Source of the DNA: Marinicella sediminis
Lineage (GTDB): Bacteria; Pseudomonadota; Gammaproteobacteria; Xanthomonadales; Marinicellaceae
DNA length: 64,000 nt
NCBI RefSeq assembly: GCF_002000055.1
Contig: NZ_MVBD01000009.1
Location: 124,001-188,000, forward strand
Direction: 5' to 3'
This document shows positions 37,493 through 46,708 of the stretch, one piece after another. Below the pieces are notes generated by a model, which worked only from the letters and a program-made list of their open reading frames with translations, was not told where the DNA came from and made no database searches. The stretch's first letter is position 1. Every line of letters begins with the position of its first letter. The position numbers and the translations under genes were made by a program.

Positions 37493-37801
37493 AATTTTGC
37501 ATTTGCTGATGGTACTTTCCTGTTTGAGCAATTACCTGTTGGTCTGGCACCTGTACCACCCAACAGTCCGGTATGTTACGTAACCACCTTTGACGCTCAG
37601 GACCCAGTGCTGGACAGCTGTAATGTGCCCATCACTCCTGAAGAAGAACCCATTGAGTTGGATACCAATACCCCCAATTCACCACCGGTGACCTTTGGTG
37701 TGGAATTGTTAAGAATGGTACCAGTCAATGACCCAAGGTTTTTGGTGCTACTGCTGTTTGGTCTGCTAACCATGGCATTTTATCAAACCAGAAAACACTG
37801 A
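37493..37801 (+). pseudogene. C-terminal remnant of a surface protein with TM-basic tail
   Basis: The frame is open from 37493 to the stop at 37801 (about 102 codons) but has no plausible start, signal peptide or ribosome-binding site; a stop lies immediately upstream. It reads like the end of a larger exported protein: a Pro/Thr-rich region (VPPNSPVCYVTTFDAQDP, then EEEPIELDTNTPNSPP) followed by a hydrophobic helix and basic end, RFLVLLLFGLLTMAFYQTRK. That tail has the shape of PEP-CTERM/IPTL-type sorting signals. I call it a decayed remnant; a short expressed protein from an internal GTG (37607) is less likely. Confidence 0.62.
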
Positions 37802-37826
37802 CATCAGCGTCTTTTAATCTCATGAC

Positions 37827-37852
37827 AGGGCCTTCTTTATGAAGGCCTTTTT
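37827..37852 (+). terminator. Intrinsic terminator after surface-protein remnant
   Basis: A 7-base stem (GGCCTTC / GAAGGCC) with loop TTTAT is followed by TTTTT. It still sits 25 bases after the stop of the remnant, as expected for the end of the ancestral gene. Confidence 0.82.
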
Positions 37853-38308
37853 AATTTGCACAAATTGATAATTTTGGTCATTGAATTAACTTATTCGTTC
37901 ATTGCAGGTTTTTCATCGGCTTGATTATCGTGTGGTTTTCAGCGAATAAAGAAGTCCTGAATAAACCTCACTTCATTAAACCTTACCCATGATTTCCATT
38001 GTTATTTGTGCCATCAAGCAAATGCACATGCCCGTTGTAGGAATACATTGACAGGTTCATCAGAATATACCCATGTGTATTTGCAAATAAATAGTGAAAT
38101 ATAGTACATGGAAATAATCATTTAAAGTGTATTCATGATACGAAGTCAATGCTGAATGAAGGGGAATTCAACCACTCAGGGTTTCCTGTTACCCTTTTAA
38201 AACCCAATGATTGTTGTCCGTAATTCATGACAGCCTGATGAGTGGCAACAGATCCTCAGAACAGGAATTGTGTACGAGCAGGTTGTCTTAACCAATCTGG
38301 AGAATAAC
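37853..38308. other. Non-coding region upstream of the 1213-residue gene
   Basis: About 455 AT-rich bases without a supported gene. Only the second copy of an 18-base near-repeat (38045-38062) and the ribosome-binding site of the next gene (GGAGA at about 38298) stand out. Confidence 0.5.
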
Positions 38309-41300
38309 ATGACAATCAATGTACTGATCATTATAGACGGTGTTTATCGATTTGATGAACCGGCTGCGACCAAAGATTTTACATACAAAACCCTGGTGGA
38401 CACGCTGAACGCGGATCCCAATATGAATGTGGCCACGGCCCATCGTGAAAACCTTGATACCACAGCCACCCTGCATGCGGCCAATCCAGCCGATGCATTT
38501 AATCTGGCCACTCATGACCTGATGCAGTATGACGTCATCTGGCTGATTGGCTATCATGGCCGCAATTCAATACCGCCATCCGGTAACAGCAGTCCTGCAA
38601 GTATACCAGATGAGGAAATTGCTGCATTGACCCGCTTTATGGATGCCGGAGGTGGGGTGTTTGCCACTGGTGACCACGATTCCATTGGTTCTGTGATGTG
38701 TGGCCACATCCCACGGGTCCGGGCCATGCGTTGTTGGTTTGGTCCGAATGATTCGACCAGTCCAATGCCGGTTGGATTTCCCAGTAATTTTGATGTGATA
38801 GGACCGGGCAGGGCAGACACCGTACAAACCAACCCGCTGGGGGACTACACCATTGATGACGACGGTTCGGGTGCCTTCGTCTATTTTGAGAACCAATCTG
38901 ATTCGGTGCCACAACCCATCGTGCCAGTGGCTCCAACACATCCCATATTACGCCATGATGGCAGTGACATCATCATCTATCCTGATCATATGCACGAAGG
39001 CAGAACCCTGGGGCTGGTGACCATCGATCAGGGCTATTCCCTGGACTATGATTACACCCAATCATTGAGTTTTGATGGTGAATCATTTACTGAGTTTCCT
39101 GAGGTGGCAGGTCATCGGGAGTTACCGGCAGTGATCGCAACCGGTCAATCCATTGCTCAGCAAAACAGGGATGCCGCCAGCGGCGACACATTTGAAGACA
39201 TTGTCGGATCAGCGCTGGATCCTTTTGCTGCAGTGAAAACAGTCAATACCATGAGTACCTACGATGGCAGAAAGTCAGGTGTTGGTCGCGTGGTCACCGG
39301 CTCAACCTTCCACCATTACATTGACATCAATTTAACCGGTGACATCGATATGGTGGGCGCATTGCTGAATAAAACGGGACCTGACGCAGCTAAAAACCAT
39401 GGTTTTAATGATGACATGGGCACTTTTAATCAAATCAAAGCTGTTTTTGTCAACATCACTAAATGGCTGGCCAAACCCAAACCAGCGATAGAAATTATCT
39501 TAGAGCGCAGCACGTTCAGCCAGGATGAAGTCACCGGCAACCCAGTGTTCAATGCTGCTGTGCTGGTTACCGTTCAGGGAGTCAAGCCCAATCAGTTTCC
39601 GGGTGGAGGCATCACTGCTGGTTTGACACCGGCACAATTGGTTTCAAGGGCTCCAGCATTTGCTGGATTAACCGGTGTTGATATCACGCCCATATCTGTG
39701 GATTCCGATGATCCCGGGTTTCCAGATCGTCTGCAACGCATCACCTTTACTTATCAGGTAACCATTGATGCAGGCACAGCCTTTTCTTTTGGTGGCAACC
39801 ATCAGGACATGGAGGTCAATGCAAGTTTAAATACCCCGGCAGCCTCTGCTGTGCTGACCGACCGGGCCTGGATCCAATTAGTCAAATCAGCCAACCCCTT
39901 TATGTTGGACCTGGATGATCCGGATGCGAAAACCTGGCTCAGTTCAGACTTGCGCGTGTTCCGGTTGACTGAAGGTGATGACATTGCTGGAGAAACCCTG
40001 CAAATGGGGGCCTCACGCAGTGATGCCAATGCTTTTATTCAAAATCTGATCAACAACATTGGCATCAGTGAGTTTGAAAATGAACTGAAAGTCAAACAGT
40101 CAGAATCGGCATTGAGTGCTTTACCTGACACGACTGGGCCTAATCCGAAAAAAGTTTACAACTTTGCAGTTGCACGGGTTCGACTGAATGGCAATGCTGC
40201 TTCAGCAGATGATGTGCGGGTGTTTTTCCGGATTTTCAGGTCACAAACCACAGCGGCCCTGACTTTCAATCGCAACGGCAGTGGTGATCCCATTCAGGGC
40301 TATATGGACAATGGTGCCACTCCACCGTTGTCGGTGCCTGGTCAATCAGCGGACAGTCAATGGCTGTCCATTCCATTCTATGCGGCAACGCGAACCACAC
40401 CTCAAAATGCAGACGCCCCGAATGAACAGACCATTCAACCCACTGGCTCGGAAGTGTCACAGTTTTTTGGCGCATTGATTGATAACAATTTAACTGATTT
40501 CAGCATGGAATCAGCCCCTGGAGCGGGCGACAGCGTACCCATATCAACCTTATTGATGAATGAACATCAGTGCCTGGTGGCTCAGGTTGAATATGCCGGT
40601 ACCCCGATACCCAGTGGATCCAAACCATCGACTTCTGATAAATTGTCCCAACGCAACCTGATGGTCACAGAAGTGGCTAATCCAGGCATCGACGCCTCAA
40701 GAATGGGATTGAGTACCTTTGAGATTGAAGCCACGCCCCGGCCAATAACAGCGGAATTGCCAGCTGATGAACTGTTCATTGACTGGCAACACAAAGCCCC
40801 GGAAGGCACGGATGTAAAGATCTATATTCCCTCCTGGCAAGCAGATGCGGTGATCCAGCTGGCTGATCAGATGTATCATCGTCACGAGATTCGCAAAGTG
40901 GATGATCACACCATTGTGTTTCCAGCTGGTGGTACCAAATATGTTCCCATTCCACAACATTTTGGTCGTCAAAATGGCGTGATCTCGATCCATTTTCCAT
41001 TGGGCATCAAAAAGGGGCAGCGCTATGATTTGGCCATCCAGCAAATTACCAACAATGGCCGTCGGGTCAAATTCCCTCGCCCCAAATCACAGGAGATCAG
41101 CCTCAAAGAAGCCGTGAAGTTATTGGCATCCATTGACATCAATGTGGATGATACTAAAACAACCAAAGGCAAGAAGGCCATACCTCGGGGAGTCTATGAT
41201 CTGGGCAATAACCGCACGCTGATCACTGACTTGTCAGTTTTTGATGCCGTTGGTGACCATGCAGTATTGATTCAACAGCCTGACCCGAAAGAAATTGAGC

Positions 41301-41950
41301 GGGCCAGAAAAAAAATCAGCATTTGGCGTGAAGTGGTGGGTGCCTTTCAGGTGAGTATTCCAGTCAGCACGAAAGCCGACATGGTGCACAGGCACCTGCG
41401 GTTACTTTCCATGTTTCGCTGGCGTGCAGAGCACCTGAAGGCAGACAGCTATTGGCATGCAACATTCATGCGTTATCTGGAGTTGTTCACCAGAAAAGTA
41501 GCCGCATTGGGTGGCGACATCAATGCCATTCCAACCACTCCTGACGGTGTCATTACTGACCCCAAAGATGAAGGGGGAAACAAACCAGGTGATGACGGTC
41601 CTGGTAAAGGCGTTGATAACGGCACAAGTAATGGATCTGATGATGGATTCTTTGAGCCCAACGGTGATGACTGGCTGTCAGAAACCAATGGATTGCAACC
41701 TCCTGGCAAAAGCAAATCCCGGGCTTTTTCCGGCAAGGTCAGTGGTTTGATCTTTGATCATTTTGGTGATTTCGAAGGTTTTACCCTGGAAGCATACAAT
41801 GGCCATCATTTACGCTTCTTCAGCCGTGAAGGGGCCATACGAAAACTGGCCAGAAAGGCTTGGCTGAAACGCTATGTGGTCACTGTCATAACGGTTTCTG
41901 CTGACAGCAAAGCCGTGCGTCGGTTGTTACAACGCGGGTATGCAGACTGA
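38309..41950 (+). CDS. Large orphan protein with GATase/ThuA-like N-terminus
   Basis: The ATG at 38309 has a good ribosome-binding site (CTGGAGAATAAC); a GTG 13 codons upstream is less likely. The 1213-residue product has no signal peptide. Residues 1-280 look like a ThuA/GATase-type Rossmann domain (NVLIIIDGVYRFDEP, VIWLIGYHGRN, FMDAGGGVFATGDHDS). The middle is unrecognised beta-rich sequence. A Gly/Asp/Asn-rich linker (about 1085-1125) leads to a C-terminal module with SGLIFDHFGDFEGFTLEAYN and a basic end. I cannot name a function. Long non-coding DNA lies on both sides. Confidence 0.72.
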   Translation: MTINVLIIIDGVYRFDEPAATKDFTYKTLVDTLNADPNMNVATAHRENLDTTATLHAANPADAFNLATHDLMQYDVIWLIGYHGRNSIPPSGNSSPASIPDEEIAALTRFMDAGGGVFATGDHDSIGSVMCGHIPRVRAMRCWFGPNDSTSPMPVGFPSNFDVIGPGRADTVQTNPLGDYTIDDDGSGAFVYFENQSDSVPQPIVPVAPTHPILRHDGSDIIIYPDHMHEGRTLGLVTIDQGYSLDYDYTQSLSFDGESFTEFPEVAGHRELPAVIATGQSIAQQNRDAASGDTFEDIVGSALDPFAAVKTVNTMSTYDGRKSGVGRVVTGSTFHHYIDINLTGDIDMVGALLNKTGPDAAKNHGFNDDMGTFNQIKAVFVNITKWLAKPKPAIEIILERSTFSQDEVTGNPVFNAAVLVTVQGVKPNQFPGGGITAGLTPAQLVSRAPAFAGLTGVDITPISVDSDDPGFPDRLQRITFTYQVTIDAGTAFSFGGNHQDMEVNASLNTPAASAVLTDRAWIQLVKSANPFMLDLDDPDAKTWLSSDLRVFRLTEGDDIAGETLQMGASRSDANAFIQNLINNIGISEFENELKVKQSESALSALPDTTGPNPKKVYNFAVARVRLNGNAASADDVRVFFRIFRSQTTAALTFNRNGSGDPIQGYMDNGATPPLSVPGQSADSQWLSIPFYAATRTTPQNADAPNEQTIQPTGSEVSQFFGALIDNNLTDFSMESAPGAGDSVPISTLLMNEHQCLVAQVEYAGTPIPSGSKPSTSDKLSQRNLMVTEVANPGIDASRMGLSTFEIEATPRPITAELPADELFIDWQHKAPEGTDVKIYIPSWQADAVIQLADQMYHRHEIRKVDDHTIVFPAGGTKYVPIPQHFGRQNGVISIHFPLGIKKGQRYDLAIQQITNNGRRVKFPRPKSQEISLKEAVKLLASIDINVDDTKTTKGKKAIPRGVYDLGNNRTLITDLSVFDAVGDHAVLIQQPDPKEIERARKKISIWREVVGAFQVSIPVSTKADMVHRHLRLLSMFRWRAEHLKADSYWHATFMRYLELFTRKVAALGGDINAIPTTPDGVITDPKDEGGNKPGDDGPGKGVDNGTSNGSDDGFFEPNGDDWLSETNGLQPPGKSKSRAFSGKVSGLIFDHFGDFEGFTLEAYNGHHLRFFSREGAIRKLARKAWLKRYVVTVITVSADSKAVRRLLQRGYAD

Positions 41951-42325
41951 ATCGGCAAGGTTATGATCCAATCGCAGTTGCATTCAATCTTATGAGCAGT
42001 GGCGATCTGATCATGGCACATTAAAGTCAGGGCCATCTAAATTCTTAAATGGCCCTGACATCATCTGTACAACAAAGCAATCAAAGGGCCAGAGGATTTT
42101 GGTGAACTTTTCTGAGGGCCGGAGCTGCTTTTGTTCGCTTGATGGATTGAACAAGCATTCCTACAACCTTGGACTTATTGTCAAATACCCCTCCCGTGAT
42201 TCGGTCTTCCATATTTTTTTAATGTCTTTATTGGATAGGAAACGTTTGGAGCGGGGATTCAGAAGGAAACGGAATCAGATCACAGTGAAAAAGATGAGTA
42301 ACAGGCATGCTGTTATGGACATCTT
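41951..42325. other. Intergenic region with inverted repeat
   Basis: No supported gene. An 11-base perfect inverted repeat (GTCAGGGCCAT at 42026-42036, its complement at 42049-42059, loop 12) follows the large gene; it lacks a T-run, so it is at best a weak terminator. The rest of the region lacks clear coding sense. Confidence 0.45.
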
Positions 42326-43381
42326 TCAGAAGGATCTGAATGAGGCCGTATATTCCGGTTTGCATGCGATCACAGTTAACCAGTCCATGCCTTTACCATG
42401 GCGACCCACTTTGATTTCAGAATCGTACACAACATCTAAACCAATAGAACTCAGCATTTGACTGATCGCAGAGACAGAAAAAGACCACAAATGAACCGGG
42501 TCGGGAGTTACATCACCAATCAGGTTAAACTTTTGTTCCAGTGGCGTGGCGATGACCATCAGCTTAAAGGGGTGTTCGTTGATTTGTTTTAACAGGGAAA
42601 ATGGGTCACTCAAATGTTCGCAAAATTCAAACATGCTGATGATGTCGAAATGAGCCTCATTGCTGTGGTGTAAATTCAACTGGTCCAGCACATTTTGCTG
42701 ATAGAAACTGCGACCTTTACACCGGTTGTTGTTGGCAATTTGTATTTTACTTTCCTGCAGATCACAACCCACAACCTGCCAATGATTGCCAGTATGGCGC
42801 CCTGGATGAACCGCATTGGCAATCAAGCCATTGCCGCAACCAATGTCCAGCCATTTCCTGTTACATCGCAGGTTCATTGAATCCAGCATGGACATGTGAG
42901 ATTCGATCACACTGATGGCGTGACTTTTTCTGATGCAATGATCATAGTTTCTTTTGAATTTTAATTGTGTGTGATCGCGAAATCGATTGAAGGCATTTTT
43001 GTTTCCAGCAACACGACCTGCAATCACCGCATTTTGTTTGGCATAAAAGCGGCTGTACTCTTCATCAGAATAGCGGATATGTGGCTTGATTTGGTGAGGT
43101 GCAATCATCCCATCTTCAATTAATTTCCGGGTCAGGTTTACTTCACCGTTGTCCCAGTGTTCAACATACTCAAGTCGTTGGCTGATGATACCAAACAATC
43201 GCAACAACTCATCATCTGATTGGTTTTGTTTGGCTGCATCGATCACATCCTGCAGATAGGAATTGAGAAACAAGTCGTCATTGATCAGTTGGTTCAATTC
43301 CTGTCTGAGCGATTCGCTTTCACTGGTAGCAGGGCTTTTCAGTTTCTTGATCAAGGATTTGATGTGCGTGTTTGATGGCAT
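42326..43381 (-). CDS. Class I SAM-dependent methyltransferase
   Basis: This 351-residue soluble protein has a helical N-terminal region of about 150 residues. The Rossmann methyltransferase domain follows: SAM-binding motif I WLDIGCGNGLIANA near residue 180, motif II acidic strand WQVVGCDLQESKIQIA, and the FDIISMFEFCEHLSDPFSLL segment typical of Methyltransf_11/23 families. The substrate is unknown; the family covers small molecules, lipids and sugars. It stands alone on the minus strand between accessory genes. Confidence 0.85.
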   Translation of the reverse strand: MPSNTHIKSLIKKLKSPATSESESLRQELNQLINDDLFLNSYLQDVIDAAKQNQSDDELLRLFGIISQRLEYVEHWDNGEVNLTRKLIEDGMIAPHQIKPHIRYSDEEYSRFYAKQNAVIAGRVAGNKNAFNRFRDHTQLKFKRNYDHCIRKSHAISVIESHMSMLDSMNLRCNRKWLDIGCGNGLIANAVHPGRHTGNHWQVVGCDLQESKIQIANNNRCKGRSFYQQNVLDQLNLHHSNEAHFDIISMFEFCEHLSDPFSLLKQINEHPFKLMVIATPLEQKFNLIGDVTPDPVHLWSFSVSAISQMLSSIGLDVVYDSEIKVGRHGKGMDWLTVIACKPEYTASFRSF

Positions 43382-43723
43382 AAGCTGAGCGTTTTGATGA
43401 CCTGCTGATCATATCTGACCTGTGATTAAATAACAATCCACCGGCACAAAGAAAGAAGCGGTAACCGGATGCCTGGTTGACCATTTTCTCAATACCAGCA
43501 CCATGAAAAGAATGAGAATCCAAATTTTAAGAGTCTCGAATTTTCAAGCTATACCATATCCCTGTATTTCTACACTTCTCTGCAAAATTAACCAGTTAAT
43601 CACTCAAACTGGGTTTGCTGGAAGTCGCTGTCCTGGCATTTAGTTGGCATTGGGTGAATGGCTGATGCCATTTCAGTCAGAGAATTGGCCGGCCTGAATT
43701 ACCAGGACGGCCAAAGCTGATTT
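43382..43723. other. Intergenic region with hairpin
   Basis: No supported gene. An imperfect hairpin at 43685-43714 (TTGGCCG / CGGCCAA, with CCT/AGG inside) lies just past the end of the minus-strand DUF4932-like gene; it has no T-run in that direction. Confidence 0.4.
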
Positions 43724-45148
43724 TTAATGACTACTGGAAGGTGATGATGTGGTTTTGAAATTCAATTCGTGCTCAACCAAACCAAACCCAGTAAGCGACT
43801 TAAACCCGAGGCCAGTGAGGACCAGTTGATAGTCTTTGTCTGGAACTAAGCTGATTTCAATGGTCACCGATTTGCGGTCATCTGCAAAACTGACCTGATC
43901 GATTGCTGGATAGGCTTCCCGGCCTTTTTTGCCAAAATGGAATGAATAAGATCCCCTCATGACTCTGTCAAAGGTGAATGTGATCCGGGAGATGTCTGGA
44001 TCAACATCAGTGGATTGGTTGATGTCCGGTGTCACAGAGACCACTCTGGGTTTTTGGTCGGCCACTGTATTGACGAGCTTATCAATGTTCATTGTCGTAT
44101 GCCGGAAAAAACCGACGATTTCAGGCATGAATGATTCAAGGGTTGGAAACTGTTTCCGGTTTTTGCTGTAGCGTTCCAGTTCATTGACCAGTTCTGCTGT
44201 CCACACAAAGCCTGAATCAAGTTGCTCAGCCAATTCCCTCTCGATTTCCTCTGTTGTGGCATCATGGTCGTTCAGGTATTTAATCACAGCGGCACGAACC
44301 AGAGCTTCGGAGAACATGGTCTGCCATTTGGTGTAGGCCTGTCTGCTCATTTGTGGTTCCAGCTTGTTGAATAAAAGCCGTCCATTGTCGGATAAATCTT
44401 TGGCATATCCTGCGACCAAATGGTTGATGAAGGAGTGGTTTATTTCGTGCAGGATGGTGGAAAAGTAATCTTTCTTTTCATAGATCGGCAAACCAGATTT
44501 GTCCATGGTCCAGGCGCCGATGATGCCATAAATAATGGTGGTACCATCAGCCAGTTGAACATTTGGTCCATAGTTATGACCGCCATTACCTACGGCATTC
44601 ACCAGACGGTAAGCTCCTTTGGGCTGTTGGCCGTAAAATGATTGATACCAATTGAGGTTTAAATCATCATAAGAATGGCGGAACCGTTGAGCAACTTTTT
44701 GATACATCGCTGCCTGTTCAGTAAAAAACTGTTCACTGTTGGAGTCTCTGTAAAACTCATTCAACAGCTTGAGGAACGTCTTTGTGGTTGTTTTTTTCCA
44801 GCCTTCTGGTGTCCCTTGATTCGCCAGATTCAATAGTTGCATGTTGGGTGGTGGACTGATGCTGATGGCCATGTTCATGATGCGGTCATAACCCAGGCTG
44901 TCTTCATCCCGGACCTTTTTGATGAAGTTGATCAGTGGGTGGTTTTTATGCGGGTCATAATGCTCTTCAATGTGGTCAACATATTGAACAAAGTCTTTCG
45001 AGCTATATTCGTGACTCTCGGCTAACCTGAAGACGATGCTGAGCAGTTCCACCCGCAAATCAACTTTGGGATCCTCCAGAATATTTTGTTCGCCGGCAAA
45101 GGCGTTGAATGAGGTGGTCAAAAAGAGTAAAGCCGTTATGATTTTCAT
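43724..45148 (-). CDS. Exported DUF4932-type putative zinc metalloprotease
   Basis: This 474-residue protein has a signal peptide (cleavage near FNAFAGEQ) and a good ribosome-binding site. The zinc-binding HExxH motif is HEINH at residues 234-238 in YFSTILHEINHSFINHLV, and the overall layout fits DUF4932. The C-terminal 90 residues form an Ig-like domain (SVTPDINQSTDVDPDISRIT, TFDRVMRGSY). It should act in the periplasm or outside; its substrates are unknown. The neighbouring 45.1-46.7 kb contains degraded mobile DNA. Confidence 0.75.
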   Translation of the reverse strand: MKIITALLFLTTSFNAFAGEQNILEDPKVDLRVELLSIVFRLAESHEYSSKDFVQYVDHIEEHYDPHKNHPLINFIKKVRDEDSLGYDRIMNMAISISPPPNMQLLNLANQGTPEGWKKTTTKTFLKLLNEFYRDSNSEQFFTEQAAMYQKVAQRFRHSYDDLNLNWYQSFYGQQPKGAYRLVNAVGNGGHNYGPNVQLADGTTIIYGIIGAWTMDKSGLPIYEKKDYFSTILHEINHSFINHLVAGYAKDLSDNGRLLFNKLEPQMSRQAYTKWQTMFSEALVRAAVIKYLNDHDATTEEIERELAEQLDSGFVWTAELVNELERYSKNRKQFPTLESFMPEIVGFFRHTTMNIDKLVNTVADQKPRVVSVTPDINQSTDVDPDISRITFTFDRVMRGSYSFHFGKKGREAYPAIDQVSFADDRKSVTIEISLVPDKDYQLVLTGLGFKSLTGFGLVEHELNFKTTSSPSSSH

Positions 45149-45421
45149 GATGAGTTCCTTTAGCTGTTAAGGGGAAAATGATTGGTCGAGCCTTGGCAGA
45201 TATACATGTTTGTCTAATGATCATAGATGACTTATCGACCACCGAAAAGCACAAAGGTTCTTGTGGCTTACAAATTGGAAGCTCAACACACAGCCCGTTT
45301 AATGACAGGAAACCCTTCGATAAAGAGCGACGGAACATAGCTGGAAAGGCCGTGCGGGCACTTTCCATAGTGGTATGGCGTGAGAATTGTAGACGCTTTC
45401 AATCTGAAAATATCATCATAA

Positions 45422-46000
45422 ACATGGTGCGATAATTGGGAGATAGGTCATACCCATGGATATTTTTTTAATCAAATCAGAACACATTTACACCATAAAG
45501 TTAAGACCAGTAAAAATCGGATATGGTTAGCCAGTGCTTATTTTGTGCCTTCTTTAAAATTACGCCGATTATTAATACACGCTGCCAAACGAGGTGTTGA
45601 TATAAAACTGATGGTGCCAGGGAAAAGGACGGACAGCATGATGTCTCGATACATTGGTCAAGGATACTACAAAAAATTTCTTAAAAACAATATTAAAATT
45701 TATGAATACCAAAACCATTTTATACACAGTAAGGTAATTATAGTAGATGATTGGGTTACCATAGGCTCGTCCAATTTTGATCTGTGGAGTGCCAAGTGGA
45801 ATTTAGAAGCAAACCAAGAAATTAAAGACCCAATATTTACACAGAAAATCCCTTTGATGTATGAAAGTGATATATTGAGCTGCAATGAGATCACACAAAA
45901 TATGTGGCAAAAGCGGACTTTTACTTTGAAATTAAAAATCTATATTTGGAAATATATAGGTAAATTCATAACTATAACAGGCTTGAATGGTCGAGAATAA
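45422..46000 (+). pseudogene. Phospholipase D-family fragment (cardiolipin synthase-like)
   Basis: An open frame without a start codon runs from 45422 to 46000. From about 45475 it reads like the second half of a cardiolipin synthase or PLD-family phosphatidyltransferase: ASAYFVPSLKLRRLLIHAAK, RGVDIKLMVPGK and the HKD motif HSKVIIVDDWVTIGSSNFD. The first catalytic HKD and the N-terminal membrane part are missing. Composition is more AT-rich than its neighbours. It is likely a truncated, non-functional copy brought in or broken by rearrangement. A short protein starting at GTG 45545 is the other possibility. Confidence 0.7.
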
Positions 46001-46183
46001 AAATATTCTTATATTATTAAAAAACCCATATTTGGGGGGGGCTTACGCAGAACCCTTTAAAACCATGATTTTGGAATACTGAAAGAAATTAAGCTGTGGC
46101 CATTGTCTGAAGTGACTGTATGATATTTCTTAGGGAGTGCCTGATGTGATGAACGCCCCCAGTGACGGTATCTAAGTACCAGG

Positions 46184-46199
46184 CTTGTAAAATTACAAG
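46184..46199. repeat. Short inverted repeat upstream of the IS110 fragment
   Basis: CTTGTAA and TTACAAG form a perfect 7-base inverted repeat with a two-base loop, about 25 bases before the transposase ATG. IS110-group elements encode a structured guide (bridge) RNA at this end, so it could be part of such a remnant; this is speculative. Confidence 0.3.
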
Positions 46200-46223
46200 G
46201 ACAACTAACCGGAGACATTCATC

Positions 46224-46541
46224 ATGAAACATTGTAAATTATTATCCATCGACTTGGCAAAAACAGTCTTCCAACTGTGTGGCTTAGATCACAACCATCA
46301 TGTCATCTTCAATAAGAAGGTCACACGATCCCAACTGATTAAACCAATTCTGGACATTAAGCCTGATGCCATCGTCATGGAATCGTGTTATTCAGCCAAT
46401 CATTGGGGCAGACAGTTCCAGTCTATGGGCTTTGAAGTCAGGCTGATTCCGCCACAACACGTCAAACCCTTCGTCAAAGCCAACAAAAATGACCGGCATG
46501 ATGCCCTGGCCATTGAGACAGAGATTTGTAGAAATTCATAA
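46224..46541 (+). pseudogene. IS110-family transposase, truncated
   Basis: Only the N-terminal 105 residues remain. They match the DEDD/RuvC-like domain of IS110-family transposases: LLSIDLAKTVFQLCGLD, then MESCYSANHWGRQFQSMG, FEVRLIPPQHVKPFVKANKN and DRHDALAIE. The match ends after DALAIE and the frame closes a few codons later. A full-length enzyme is over 300 residues and includes a C-terminal serine domain, which is absent here. The start has a clear ribosome-binding site (CCGGAG). No right end was recognised. Confidence 0.9.
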
Positions 46542-46708
46542 GATTATTTGAGTGTTTTGTTGTAAGATATATATCGATAGAATTCAACAGCATTCAGGTC
46601 AGTCAAACCTGAATGGTTCATGGTGAGAAGTTGCCACAATGATCAGTGGTAACCATCACGAGTTTGGTTGAATTGTTAGCTTAATTAAAGTCAGAGAAGG
46701 GGAAGTTT

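Noticed and set aside
42099-42461. Plus-strand frame of 120 codons overlapping the methyltransferase gene end
   Set aside because: GTG start without ribosome-binding site, unusual composition, and overlap of over 130 bases with a well-supported gene.
45060-45368. Minus-strand frame of 102 codons overlapping the start of the DUF4932-type gene
   Set aside because: It overlaps the signal-peptide region of a better supported gene, lacks a ribosome-binding site and has no recognisable pattern.
45178-45435. Plus-strand frame of 85 codons before the PLD fragment
   Set aside because: No ribosome-binding site, no recognisable domain, and it lies in a degraded region opposite another spurious frame.
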